From: JAYSRU01 sp043720875
GTDB lineage: Bacteria > Bacteroidota > Bacteroidia > Flavobacteriales_D > Crocinitomicaceae
Assembly (NCBI GenBank): GCA_043720875.1
Contig: JAYSRU010000108.1
Location: 1 to 14,732, forward strand
DNA: 14,732 nt
Reading direction: 5' to 3'
The notes under the pieces were generated by a model that made no database searches, was not told the DNA's origin, and saw only the letters and a list, made by a program, of their open reading frames with translations. The position numbers were made by a program, and so were the translations under genes. Of this stretch, positions 6,931 to 14,697 are shown one piece after another; the first letter of the stretch is position 1, and every line of letters begins with the position of its first letter.

Positions 6931-8814
6931 TTAAAGCTTTTTGTAATACTGGTAAATAGAATAGAGCATGGCATTACAAGTATCTTTCTCTTTGGATTGT
7001 AACGCGGGTAGAAAAGTGTTTTCTAAATCTTGCAAGCCTTCCATTTGTCGCGTATAATTTCCACGTAAATTTTTCCATCCATATCCCCGAATGATGCAGT
7101 GTAACGCAAATTGTTGCCTTGAAGGATCAAGTAAATCTCTACTCCAAGGATATGGTTTTGGAGATCGTCCAAATTGTTTCACTAAGGTAGCCGCAATGTC
7201 AGATTGAGCTCCAATGGTGTTATTGATGATCCCACGCTTTTCCATTTTCAGCGGTTCACCGTAAATTAAGAATGGAATTCGGTAAAAGTTAGTATAACTC
7301 ATGTCTACACCATGTGGTGTGTGATGTCCGTGATCGGCTACAAATAGAAAGATAGTGTTGTCGTACCACGGTTGTTTTTTGCAGTTTTCCATAAATCTAC
7401 CCAAGGCTTGATCGCCATAAACGAGTGAGTTCATGAATGCAGATTGTTCTCCTTTAAAATTTTGCCCTTTAGATTTAGGCTGATCGAACGGTGAGTGGGT
7501 ACTGCCCGTAAACGCGCACTGAAAAAATGGTTTTGGATTTTTATTAATTTTTTTAATCAAAAAGGAATATAAATCATCATCATAAAAGGTGAGTTTTCCG
7601 CGTTTAAGATGTTGAGGAAAATCATCTTCATCTTGCACATCGTCAAAACCATGATCCATAAAATAACCTCCAATATTACCGTATTTCAAATCACCAGAAA
7701 ATAAATAGCCGGTATGATATCCCATGTTTTCAAAGTCTTCATTGATACAACGAATTTTTCTGTGTTTATCCGGTTGTTTTGTTACCGATACTTCTGGAAT
7801 TGCAGGAAAGCCAGAAAATATACTGGAATTTCCAATTTCTGATGTATGAGCAGCGCTATAAAGATTGTTAAACAGGTAACCTTGTTTTGCAAGTGCATCG
7901 AAATTTGGGGTAGCACCTTTTTCTCCTCCGGCAGATTCTATTGCATTGGCAGACCAACTTTCGAGTATAATAAAAACAACATTCGGTTTGTCGGTTTTAA
8001 ATAAACGTTCAGAAAATGTTGTATCCATTACCATGAGTTTGGCAACGATATTCTTTGCTTCTGTTTTATCAACTTTCGGTATCAGGTGATCAATTTTTGT
8101 ACGCAACCAAGATTTATAGCTGTCGGCAAAAAAGTAACTAGAATTTGTAGCTAAATCATTAACTACTGGTTTATTTGAGAAATAGGCGGTATTAATATTT
8201 AATGGAATTTGTTGCCATCCACCTCGTATGAATAAAAAGTGGAAGCCTAAGATTAGTAAAAATAGTGGGAAACCGAGGATGATTTTTTTGAATCCTTTGA
8301 CTATGATTTTTGAATCAAACTGTGGTAGAATAAGTCGTCTAAACAAGACCATTGTTGCGCCAATTTCAATGATGCTGTAGATGACAAACCACAGCGTCAT
8401 ACTTCCGTCGGCACTTCTAAATACTTCGTCTGGATTGGATAAATGCGTAAAAACCCTTGAGGTGAGTTTATGGTGCCATTCTAAATATGCATTTACTTCT
8501 CCGGTGTGAATGAACACAACGCACACCACCATCAGCCAAAAGAAAAAGTGGTGTAAAAATTTTGTGAAACGCTTAGAATAAGAAGCGTAAATGAAATAGA
8601 AAATGAAAGGAATGGTTGATACGGCAGCAGCAGCAGCCAAGTCCAAACGAATTCCAGCAATAAAGCAGTACAACCAATCCGTAATGCTAGTTTCTTTGAA
8701 CATTGCCCAGTATTCAAAAGAAAAGACAATGCGTTGTAAAACAAAAAGAAGTAACCAAAATAGAATGATCCTCCAGAAATAATTCAATAGATTCTTTACC
8801 ATTTGATTTGTCAT
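6931..8814 (-). CDS. LTA synthase-like membrane sulfatase-fold transferase
   Basis: This is a membrane-bound member of the alkaline phosphatase/sulfatase superfamily, related to lipoteichoic acid synthase and phosphoglycerol or phosphoethanolamine transferases. The N-terminal part has about five membrane segments (roughly 14-34, 50-78, 86-106, 140-160, 177-197). The sulfatase domain starts near 275, outside the inner membrane. It shows NVVFIILESWS with metal ligand Glu285, the probable nucleophile Thr324 in HTSEIGNSS, and the metal-binding DHGHH at 494-498. Gram-negatives lack lipoteichoic acid, so the acceptor is more likely a glycolipid, glycan or lipid A-type molecule; this is inference. 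The ATG at 8814 is used, but Met5 at 8802 is also possible. The GCA repeat at 8624-8637 simply encodes alanines in the second membrane segment. Confidence 0.87.
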   Translation of the reverse strand: MTNQMVKNLLNYFWRIILFWLLLFVLQRIVFSFEYWAMFKETSITDWLYCFIAGIRLDLAAAAAVSTIPFIFYFIYASYSKRFTKFLHHFFFWLMVVCVVFIHTGEVNAYLEWHHKLTSRVFTHLSNPDEVFRSADGSMTLWFVIYSIIEIGATMVLFRRLILPQFDSKIIVKGFKKIILGFPLFLLILGFHFLFIRGGWQQIPLNINTAYFSNKPVVNDLATNSSYFFADSYKSWLRTKIDHLIPKVDKTEAKNIVAKLMVMDTTFSERLFKTDKPNVVFIILESWSANAIESAGGEKGATPNFDALAKQGYLFNNLYSAAHTSEIGNSSIFSGFPAIPEVSVTKQPDKHRKIRCINEDFENMGYHTGYLFSGDLKYGNIGGYFMDHGFDDVQDEDDFPQHLKRGKLTFYDDDLYSFLIKKINKNPKPFFQCAFTGSTHSPFDQPKSKGQNFKGEQSAFMNSLVYGDQALGRFMENCKKQPWYDNTIFLFVADHGHHTPHGVDMSYTNFYRIPFLIYGEPLKMEKRGIINNTIGAQSDIAATLVKQFGRSPKPYPWSRDLLDPSRQQFALHCIIRGYGWKNLRGNYTRQMEGLQDLENTFLPALQSKEKDTCNAMLYSIYQYYKKL

Positions 8815-8827
8815 GATGCGAAAATAA

Positions 8828-8835
8828 GAAAACTA
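8828..8835 (-). promoter_or_regulatory. weak -7-like box before the LTA synthase-like gene
   Basis: TAGTTTTC on the minus strand differs from TAnnTTTG in the last base. It lies 13 bases before the ATG at 8814 (25 before Met5). No -33 element is apparent. Confidence 0.25.
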
Positions 8836-8881
8836 TCTCTAAAAATGACTAATGTCATAATATGAAGGTATTATTAACATG

Positions 8882-8889
8882 TATCTTTG
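8882..8889 (+). promoter_or_regulatory. -7 box of the DUF983-thioredoxin unit
   Basis: TATCTTTG matches TAnnTTTG exactly. It puts the transcription start near 8896. That excludes the TTG at 8887 as a start codon, since it lies inside the box, and supports the ATG at 8905 with a leader of about nine bases. Confidence 0.5.
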
Positions 8890-8904
8890 TCAAAATGCAA
8901 CGCA

Positions 8905-9282
8905 ATGAAAAAAGGAAGTAAAATAACAAGTATTGTACACGGAACGTGTCCAGTTTGCCAAAGTGCTCATGTTTTTGAATCTCGAAACCCTTACTCGAAT
9001 ATGTTTAGTATGCCCACGCACTGTTCGCATTGCAATAATAAATATGAAAAGGAACCCGGCTATTGGTACGGTGCGATGTATGTAAGTTATGGCTTTACGG
9101 TTGCCTTTAGTGTGGCTGCCTTTTTAGTGGTTTATCTTTTATACCCGAGTGCAGGTGTCTGGTCATTTATCGCTGCTATTTCACTAATAAACATCATTTT
9201 GGCTCCGGTATCGTTCCGTTACAGTAGATTGGTTTGGATGAACATGTTTCAAAAATTCGATACAACAAAAGCTAGGGTATGA
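8905..9282 (+). CDS. DUF983 family zinc-ribbon membrane protein
   Basis: This is a small inner-membrane protein of the DUF983 family, whose function is not established. A zinc-ribbon-like part holds CPVC at residues 15-18 and CSHC at 40-43. The family signature EKEPGYWYGAMYVSYG follows (48-63), then two membrane segments at about 57-80 and 84-104. The ATG at 8905 gives 125 residues. A frame from TTG at 8887 would add six residues but starts inside the promoter box. The gene ends in ATGA, shared with the start of the next gene, so the two are probably translationally coupled. This suggests a thiol or metal link with the thioredoxin, which is inference. Confidence 0.88.
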   Translation: MKKGSKITSIVHGTCPVCQSAHVFESRNPYSNMFSMPTHCSHCNNKYEKEPGYWYGAMYVSYGFTVAFSVAAFLVVYLLYPSAGVWSFIAAISLINIILAPVSFRYSRLVWMNMFQKFDTTKARV

Positions 9283-9575
9283 GTAAATTTGATGTGTCCG
9301 TTCAAAGTAAAAAACCCGTTCTTGTTGATTTTTATGCCTCTTGGTGTAAGCCGTGCGCCACAATGTCGCCAATTCTAGATCAATTACAAAAGAAAAATGG
9401 TGCCGCATTAGCCGTATTAAAAATTGATGTGGATCGTAATCAGGCTTTGGCACTGCGCTTTAAAATAAAAAGTATTCCGACCTTAATTCTTTTTAAAGAC
9501 GGTAAAATTGTCTGGAAAGAAAGTGGTGTGTTCACGTTAAATGGCTTGCAAAGCAAAATCGGTAAATTTATTTGA
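9279..9575 (+). CDS. small cytoplasmic thioredoxin
   Basis: This is a 98-residue thioredoxin-fold protein with the active site WCKPC (Cys23, Cys26) and the cis-proline at Pro67 (SIPT). It has no signal peptide, so it acts in the cytoplasm. WCKPC instead of the classical WCGPC, and the slightly short length (main thioredoxins are about 105), suggest a specialised rather than general reductase. Its ATG overlaps the stop of the DUF983 gene as ATGA. About 89 bases separate it from the next gene, with only a weak AT-rich hairpin and no U-tract, so read-through into the MuiA-like gene is possible. Confidence 0.93.
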   Translation: MSKFDVSVQSKKPVLVDFYASWCKPCATMSPILDQLQKKNGAALAVLKIDVDRNQALALRFKIKSIPTLILFKDGKIVWKESGVFTLNGLQSKIGKFI

Positions 9576-9620
9576 TTCTAGAAATATTTTCTAGTGGTCA
9601 TTCTGAACGTTATTGGCTTA

Positions 9621-9649
9621 AAGGTGTAACTTCGTTTCATAAACACCTT
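9621..9649 (+). promoter_or_regulatory. inverted repeat around a possible promoter of the MuiA-like gene
   Basis: AAGGTGT (9621-9627) and ACACCTT (9643-9649) form a 7-bp inverted repeat with a 15-base spacer. The spacer carries TAACTTCG (9627-9634), one base from TAnnTTTG, and the expected transcription start near 9641. The arrangement could be an operator or a leader hairpin. It ends 15 bases before the ATG. I see no clear -33 element. Confidence 0.35.
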
Positions 9650-9664
9650 AAATTTAAATAACTT

Positions 9665-11407
9665 ATGATGGTCAAATCACTTGTTTTCGCAGCAGTATTT
9701 TTGAGTAATAGCACTTTCTCTCAAGCTATACAAGAACATAAAATTAATGCCCCAATAAAAAAAGTCAAGCTCTATTTTACCTCGGGTGAAATGCAACACG
9801 AGAGCGATGCTAAACTCACCAAAGGCAGAAATAAAATAGTTTTTAAAGGGATTTCTTCTTACGCCTTTTCAGAGTCAATACAGTTTTATGCAGATGGTAA
9901 ATATAGATTGGTATCCGTTTCTACAGAGATGGATTTCTTAGCTGGTGAACAAAATAATCCTAGAATTGTCGCTTTAAAAGACTCGGTTGATAAACTAACT
10001 TTTGGCTTAACAAGTCTAAACGATCAATTAGATGCGTTTCAGAACGAAAAAGGACTGTTAATGGCTAATCAAAATATAAAAGGGGATAACCAAAATTTGA
10101 CAGTTGTTCAATTAAAAGAAATGGCGGATTTTTATCGGGTCAGAATTTTGGACATCAACCAAAACATTTCCAGATTAACACATGTTACAAATGAAAGAAG
10201 TATTAAAATTGGAGAATACAGAAGGCAATTGTTGGAACTTAACTTCAATGAAAATAATAGAAGTAATCAAGTTATTGTTCTTCTAGATGTGGAAGAAACT
10301 GGAAACGCAAAATTAAAATTAAATTATATTGTCAGCGAATGCGGTTGGGCTGCGTTGTATGATCTTCGAGCAGAAGATGTGAATCAAAAAATCAATTTGA
10401 AGTACAAGGCACAAGTTTACAACAATACGGGAAATGCTTGGAACAATGTAGATTTAGTGCTCTCAACGGCCGATCCGATGTTAAACGCAACCGCCCCAAA
10501 ATTGGAAGCTTGGTATTTGAATTATTCTGAATATTCAAAAACTTCTAACACATTGTCCTACAACATGCAACAATCTAATGTTCAGATGGATCAATTGAAT
10601 AGTCAAAATAGAAGATTGTATGATGAATTTAATTATAATGGGAGGTTAAATAAGAATGCAGAGGGTAAGTTTGATCGAAATGATAATTTCGAAACTACGA
10701 TCATTGCTGAAGATGACATGCAAAATGTATTTCAAAAGAAAGTGCAAATGCGCTCTATTGAAGTTTCGGAGCTAAGCACAGAATTTAATATTGCATACGT
10801 GTTTTCTTGTCCGAATGATGCTAAACCCTATGTTGTTGATGTTAAAGATTTCGCGTTAGATGCAAGGTTTTCTTATGTTTCTACGCCAAAGTTAAGCACC
10901 GGAGCCTATTTATTGGCAAATATTACGGGATGGCAAGATTTATCGCTCGTTCCAGGACCAACGCATGTTTATTTTGGAGGGAAATATGTTGGTCAAAGCA
11001 TGTTGGATACAAAATCTGTGGATGACACGTTATCACTTTCTTTAGGACGAGATGAAAAAATTACGGTCATGCGGAAATCAAAAGAAGAAATGACAACCAA
11101 GAAAACGGTTGGATCGAACAAAAAGGAATTGTATACTTATGATATTATTCTAAGAAATAATAGATCAACAGCAATCACAATAAACGTATTTGATCAAGTG
11201 CCTGTTTCAAGACACAGCGAAATTACGGTTAGTGTTGAGAACGTTAGCGGCGCAAAGAAAAATGAAGATACGGGTGAATTGGAGTGGCTTATTACGCTTG
11301 CGCCAAACGAAAGCAAATCAATGGAACTTTCATACGAGGTAAGATATCCTAAGAATGCTTCCATCAAGCTCAAAACATATAGAACTATATCAGCTCCAAG
11401 TTTTTAA
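9665..11407 (+). CDS. MuiA-like secreted protein (DUF4140/DUF4139)
   Basis: This resembles the mucoidy-inhibitor MuiA family, exported proteins of unknown biochemical role. A signal peptide covers residues 1-21 (ending FSQA). The N-terminal DUF4140-like part (about 26-95) starts NAPIKKVKLYFTSGE. A helical, probably coiled-coil segment follows (about 100-195). The DUF4139-like beta-rich region runs from about 219 to the end, with NVDLVLSTADP at 261-271 and the late motif LAPNESKSMELSYEVRYP. A polar stretch rich in Asn and Gln (about 280-345) interrupts that region. Two ATG codons stand in a row at 9665 and 9668, and either could be the start. It has no same-strand partner downstream, where a terminator follows. 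The family call is from overall pattern; no catalytic residue is recognisable. Confidence 0.82.
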   Translation: MMVKSLVFAAVFLSNSTFSQAIQEHKINAPIKKVKLYFTSGEMQHESDAKLTKGRNKIVFKGISSYAFSESIQFYADGKYRLVSVSTEMDFLAGEQNNPRIVALKDSVDKLTFGLTSLNDQLDAFQNEKGLLMANQNIKGDNQNLTVVQLKEMADFYRVRILDINQNISRLTHVTNERSIKIGEYRRQLLELNFNENNRSNQVIVLLDVEETGNAKLKLNYIVSECGWAALYDLRAEDVNQKINLKYKAQVYNNTGNAWNNVDLVLSTADPMLNATAPKLEAWYLNYSEYSKTSNTLSYNMQQSNVQMDQLNSQNRRLYDEFNYNGRLNKNAEGKFDRNDNFETTIIAEDDMQNVFQKKVQMRSIEVSELSTEFNIAYVFSCPNDAKPYVVDVKDFALDARFSYVSTPKLSTGAYLLANITGWQDLSLVPGPTHVYFGGKYVGQSMLDTKSVDDTLSLSLGRDEKITVMRKSKEEMTTKKTVGSNKKELYTYDIILRNNRSTAITINVFDQVPVSRHSEITVSVENVSGAKKNEDTGELEWLITLAPNESKSMELSYEVRYPKNASIKLKTYRTISAPSF

Positions 11408-11428
11408 AAGAGTAAAGTATTTAAAATC

Positions 11429-11460
11429 AAAAAGCCGTTCTCATGAGAGGACGGCTTTTT
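11429..11460. terminator. bidirectional intrinsic terminator between the MuiA-like and Omp28-like genes
   Basis: A 14-bp stem (11429-11442 with 11447-11460) has a GC core AGCCGT...ACGGCT, one G-U pair, and loop ATGA. A-run and T-run ends give each strand a U-tract. It lies 21 bases after the MuiA-like stop and 20 bases past the converging minus-strand stop. Confidence 0.92.
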
Positions 11461-11480
11461 GATTCTAATGAATCGGGTGG

Positions 11481-12392
11481 TTAGGGCAATACGGTTTTAA
11501 TAACTTGTAACACTTCATACGTGTCACCATCCATCAGGTAAACTAAGAAATGAAAGTTTGTAGGATCAATAGCATTGGGTAACACATAACTGTATTTCAA
11601 AAGATAATTACCAGTTGCATCCGGAGTAAATGTAGATAATGATTGCCCAAATGCTTGACCCGATATGGTAGATCTTAAAATATCGTGATGAACATAATTT
11701 GGATCGTCGCCTGTGGGCTTTTTTTGTATGGCTACCAAGGTGTCTTCAACGCAGTAAACAACCAACTTTGGATTTGCTGGCAAAGGAAGAATGGGGTCAA
11801 TTTCTACGTGTAAATAAACGCCTCTTGTAGACGGGAAATAATCCGCTTTTGCCTGAAGGTTAGCAGCCAATGTATTTGCTGCTAGTTGAGTTGTAACGGC
11901 ATTTTGCCAGTTGGTTGCACTCATAAACATATCGTTGGCAAGATTCACCCGATTTATTGTCCCGCGTGGGTTACCTGAAAACCCATAACCAATGTTAAAA
12001 AAAGTACCATATTCTAATCCTTCCGGACAAGTAAAGTCTGTGGTGAAGATTGCGTCCGTTTCTTGGAATGACCCTAATCCTCCTGGAGATGCGTGTACTG
12101 AAGCAACGAACACTCTTCCTCCTGATGCTACATCTTCTTCGATCTGAATAGCCAATGCTCCAGCGGCAGGACAGAACACACATTTATGACCAGTATAGTC
12201 TTCAATTAGAATGTTTCGGTTAATATTTGTATTTATCGTGAAAACAGGTGCAACGTAATCTACGAAATTCCCTGGATATAAAGTTGTATCTAGGTCTAAC
12301 GGTACATTGCCACCTGATGGATAAGCATTCTTAACCTTGTCACAAGAAAGGGCAATTAAAGCTACACCTAAAAGTAATGTAATTGATTTCAT
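11481..12392 (-). CDS. Omp28-like outer-membrane lipoprotein
   Basis: This looks like an Omp28-related lipoprotein of Bacteroidota. I start it at 12392 (303 residues): MKSITLLLGVALIALSC is a lipoprotein signal with the lipobox cysteine at 17. A longer frame from 12464 would run 71 bases into the upstream gene and place 24 residues ahead of the signal. The characteristic IEDYTGHKCVFCPAAG lies at 63-78, with Cys71 and Cys74 in a thioredoxin-like CxxC context, then a short beta-rich remainder. The upstream stop and this ATG are one base apart, so translation is probably coupled. Its position behind a TlpA-like gene and a barrel gene suggests a surface or outer-membrane role with thiol chemistry. 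The biochemical function of the family is unclear. Confidence 0.87.
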   Translation of the reverse strand: MKSITLLLGVALIALSCDKVKNAYPSGGNVPLDLDTTLYPGNFVDYVAPVFTINTNINRNILIEDYTGHKCVFCPAAGALAIQIEEDVASGGRVFVASVHASPGGLGSFQETDAIFTTDFTCPEGLEYGTFFNIGYGFSGNPRGTINRVNLANDMFMSATNWQNAVTTQLAANTLAANLQAKADYFPSTRGVYLHVEIDPILPLPANPKLVVYCVEDTLVAIQKKPTGDDPNYVHHDILRSTISGQAFGQSLSTFTPDATGNYLLKYSYVLPNAIDPTNFHFLVYLMDGDTYEVLQVIKTVLP

Positions 12393-12393
12393 A

Positions 12394-14100
12394 TTAAAAA
12401 GTATGAGTAAAATTAAACGTAACGCCATTATTAGCAGGAACAAATCGACAAACACCACCGACACAAAACAATCCAGCTCTTTGTCTTCCCGCGCTCACAC
12501 TAAAGCGTGATGCCTCGTGAATGTAACCAATCGTTCCGATCAAATAATGTAACCTATCTTTTTCTATTGCATTTCCAAAGTTGAATTGATCCATCACTGC
12601 AAAAAACCAACTGGGAGAAACGGTCCATTCAAGCAATCCAGTTGCCCAATCGCCTTTATCTTTTTTAACTCCATATCGATCTTTTCCTACAATCAGACAT
12701 TGCAACTCTCCACGAATAGTATGCTTTTCGTTGATGGTATATGCTAGGTCAATAACTCCAACGCTAGTATGTATTAACCCTTTAGCATCATCAGTTACTT
12801 TGGATACATCGTTGTTTACCGTGATGTTGTAATAACTCGTAGCTAAATTAATTTTCTTTGTAATTTTTTTACGATACTCAATATTGAAATCTTGCCAATA
12901 CATCTGCCCAGAACTTACGAACGGTATTGAGGTGTAGGTAACCCTAGAAGAGTCTGCTGGGTCAAATACAACCGGTGTTTTTTTGTTGCCATAAGCGGTA
13001 GAAAAGTTTACGGTAAAGGTTGCAGGTGACTTACCACGAAAGAGTTTTTCTACAAGTCCACCAACCATTTCGTCTGCTTTTTGACGCTTGAAAGTGTAAA
13101 TTATTTCGGCTTGATATGCTATTTCTCCTTGCAATTGAGTTGCATATGGGTAAAGCGTGGCTACCAAATTATACGTGTGGGTTCTGTTTAAAGAAGGAAC
13201 ATAATTGATGAGTACGTTTTGTAAATCTTGTGTTCTATCCGAACGAAAACTAAAGTTATCCATAGATTTAGCTGAAACTAATATTCCAAGTCCTTTTTGA
13301 GAGTAACCAATATTTGCGAGTGCAGAATGTCCAGTATTATATATGTAACCGTTGTCTGCTGATGGGTCGTTGTCTTTATGAATGTACTCAAAGTCTGTCG
13401 CCCATTTTTTATATTTTACCGCGATTCTTCCTCCATAACTCGCAACATTTTCTGGTAAAATGTATTGTTCATTATCATCTTTTTGATACTTGGAAACAAA
13501 AGATGCGCCAAGGGTAACTTTAAGGGGTTTTTCGTTTAGCGCGGCAATAGCATCATTTAATGTTATTTCTCCATCTAATCCTCGAACTAAACCTACTGCA
13601 TTTTGAACACCATCAAAAAAGCTCAATCTGTTTTTGCCATAAACGGCTTTGAATTGAATTCCATTTTTTGGACGATAGGCCAAACGGATACCATCCATGG
13701 CATTATCATAACCTAAATTACGGTTTTCATACGCTCTAAAAATCATACCTGAACCAAATTGGTCATAAAAATGGCCTAAAGTTAAATCTAATTTATCATC
13801 AGCGTAACCAGCGTAGCGCATCCCTAAACCATTTCCAGCGAAATTGTTTGGATATCCTTGTAATGCAGGTAAGTAACTTTCAAACCTAGCTCCTGCCTTG
13901 AATTTATTGAACGTGTAAAAAACGTTGATGTACGAATTAATCAATGTTTTAGTCGCAGGAGCATATGCCTTTATTGCGCTATCCGTTTGTAAAAATTGAA
14001 AGGTTGTTTCAGCATTTCCTTTGATCGATCCAATGTTTTGAGCGAATAGAAAGTTACTAGTTCCTAAAAATAGACAAAAAAGTATTTTTGATGTATGCAC
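12394..14100 (-). CDS. DUF6029-like outer-membrane beta-barrel protein, GTG start
   Basis: This is probably a 568-residue outer-membrane barrel of the DUF6029 type; the family assignment is from memory of its pattern. A signal peptide covers residues 1 to about 21 (MHTSKILFCLFLGTSNFLFAQ). The rest is a long series of alternating amphipathic strands rich in Tyr, Phe and Gly, ending in a terminal Phe (FNFTHTF) as barrel proteins often do. Aromatic-glycine stretches such as LDLTLGHFYDQFGSGMIFRAYE (near 104-125) stand out. Near the end is CVGGVC (546-551), a possible disulfide; Cys468 is the only other cysteine after the signal. The start must be GTG at 14100: the in-frame TAA at 14112-14110 is the stop of the tlpA-like gene, and no ATG lies between. 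It sits nine bases behind that gene and one base before the Omp28-like gene. Confidence 0.85.
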   Translation of the reverse strand: MHTSKILFCLFLGTSNFLFAQNIGSIKGNAETTFQFLQTDSAIKAYAPATKTLINSYINVFYTFNKFKAGARFESYLPALQGYPNNFAGNGLGMRYAGYADDKLDLTLGHFYDQFGSGMIFRAYENRNLGYDNAMDGIRLAYRPKNGIQFKAVYGKNRLSFFDGVQNAVGLVRGLDGEITLNDAIAALNEKPLKVTLGASFVSKYQKDDNEQYILPENVASYGGRIAVKYKKWATDFEYIHKDNDPSADNGYIYNTGHSALANIGYSQKGLGILVSAKSMDNFSFRSDRTQDLQNVLINYVPSLNRTHTYNLVATLYPYATQLQGEIAYQAEIIYTFKRQKADEMVGGLVEKLFRGKSPATFTVNFSTAYGNKKTPVVFDPADSSRVTYTSIPFVSSGQMYWQDFNIEYRKKITKKINLATSYYNITVNNDVSKVTDDAKGLIHTSVGVIDLAYTINEKHTIRGELQCLIVGKDRYGVKKDKGDWATGLLEWTVSPSWFFAVMDQFNFGNAIEKDRLHYLIGTIGYIHEASRFSVSAGRQRAGLFCVGGVCRFVPANNGVTFNFTHTF

Positions 14101-14109
14101 AGTTGGGTT

Positions 14110-14640
14110 TTATTTTTTAGTGATTTTCAATAATTCTTCGTGAAGTTTTTTCTCATCACCAGGAGCATAATTGTTGTGTTGGTAAACTATGTTTCCTTCA
14201 GCATCCAATAAAAAAGTATGCGGTACATTGTTTACGCCCATTGCTCTTTTAAAATCTGAGTTCGTGTCCATCCAAATTTGGTATTCCCAACTTTTGCCAT
14301 TTACATATGGAGCAACTGATGCTTTTGTTTTTTCATCATCAATAGAAACCGCGATTAACGTAACACCGGTTTCTTCTACCCAGTCGGCATAAACTTCGTT
14401 CACTGCATTCAATTCTTTTTTGCACGGAGCACACCATGTTGCCCAAAACGAAATAATAACTGGTCCTTTAAAGGATAGGTTAGCCGTGTTAATTGTTTTT
14501 CCTTCCATCGTCTTTAAAGTTACCGATGGAAGTTTAGTAATTGAACTTGTTTCTTTTTTCACCTCAGAAGTGTGTGTCTCTTGAGCCATACTTACAAATG
14601 GCAATCCAATTAATGTGGCAATGATAATAATACGTTTCAT
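14110..14640 (-). CDS. TlpA/ResA-like periplasmic thioredoxin
   Basis: This is an exported thiol-disulfide oxidoreductase of the TlpA/ResA/AhpC-TSA-like group. A signal peptide covers residues 1-19 (ending VSMA), followed by a polar stretch to about 35. The thioredoxin fold begins with LPSVTLKTMEGK (37-48), then FWATWCAPCKKEL (65-77) with active-site Cys70 and Cys73, and the cis-proline Pro140 in NVPHTFLL. No lipobox is present, so it should be soluble in the periplasm. It is the first gene of the operon with the barrel and Omp28-like genes, only nine bases upstream of the barrel GTG. A role in reducing or forming disulfides in those two partners is a reasonable inference, but the redox direction cannot be told from sequence. 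Confidence 0.93.
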   Translation of the reverse strand: MKRIIIIATLIGLPFVSMAQETHTSEVKKETSSITKLPSVTLKTMEGKTINTANLSFKGPVIISFWATWCAPCKKELNAVNEVYADWVEETGVTLIAVSIDDEKTKASVAPYVNGKSWEYQIWMDTNSDFKRAMGVNNVPHTFLLDAEGNIVYQHNNYAPGDEKKLHEELLKITKK

Positions 14641-14689
14641 AATTTATTTTTAAAAGTTTGAAAAAGCTTTTCAATAACTATACCGAGAT

Positions 14690-14697
14690 CAAAAGTA
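14690..14697 (-). promoter_or_regulatory. predicted -7 box of the thioredoxin-barrel-Omp28 operon
   Basis: TACTTTTG on the minus strand matches TAnnTTTG. It would give a leader of about 40 bases before the ATG at 14640. The leader contains the self-complementary AAAAGCTTTT (14662-14671), too AT-rich to call a regulatory hairpin. No good -33 element is seen within the window. Confidence 0.4.

Noticed and set aside
8624..8637. GCA triplet repeat
   Set aside because: It encodes alanines in a membrane segment and is too short to call a variable tract.
8887..8904. TTG start for the DUF983 gene
   Set aside because: The TTG lies inside the exact -7 box; the in-frame ATG at 8905 fits the expected transcript start.
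9578..9594. Hairpin CTAGAAA-TAT-TTTCTAG after the thioredoxin gene
   Set aside because: The stem is AT-rich with a three-base loop and no U-tract follows, so it is not a convincing terminator.
12393..12464. Longer start of the Omp28-like gene at 12464
   Set aside because: It overlaps the barrel gene by 71 bases and puts 24 residues ahead of a complete lipoprotein signal at 12392.
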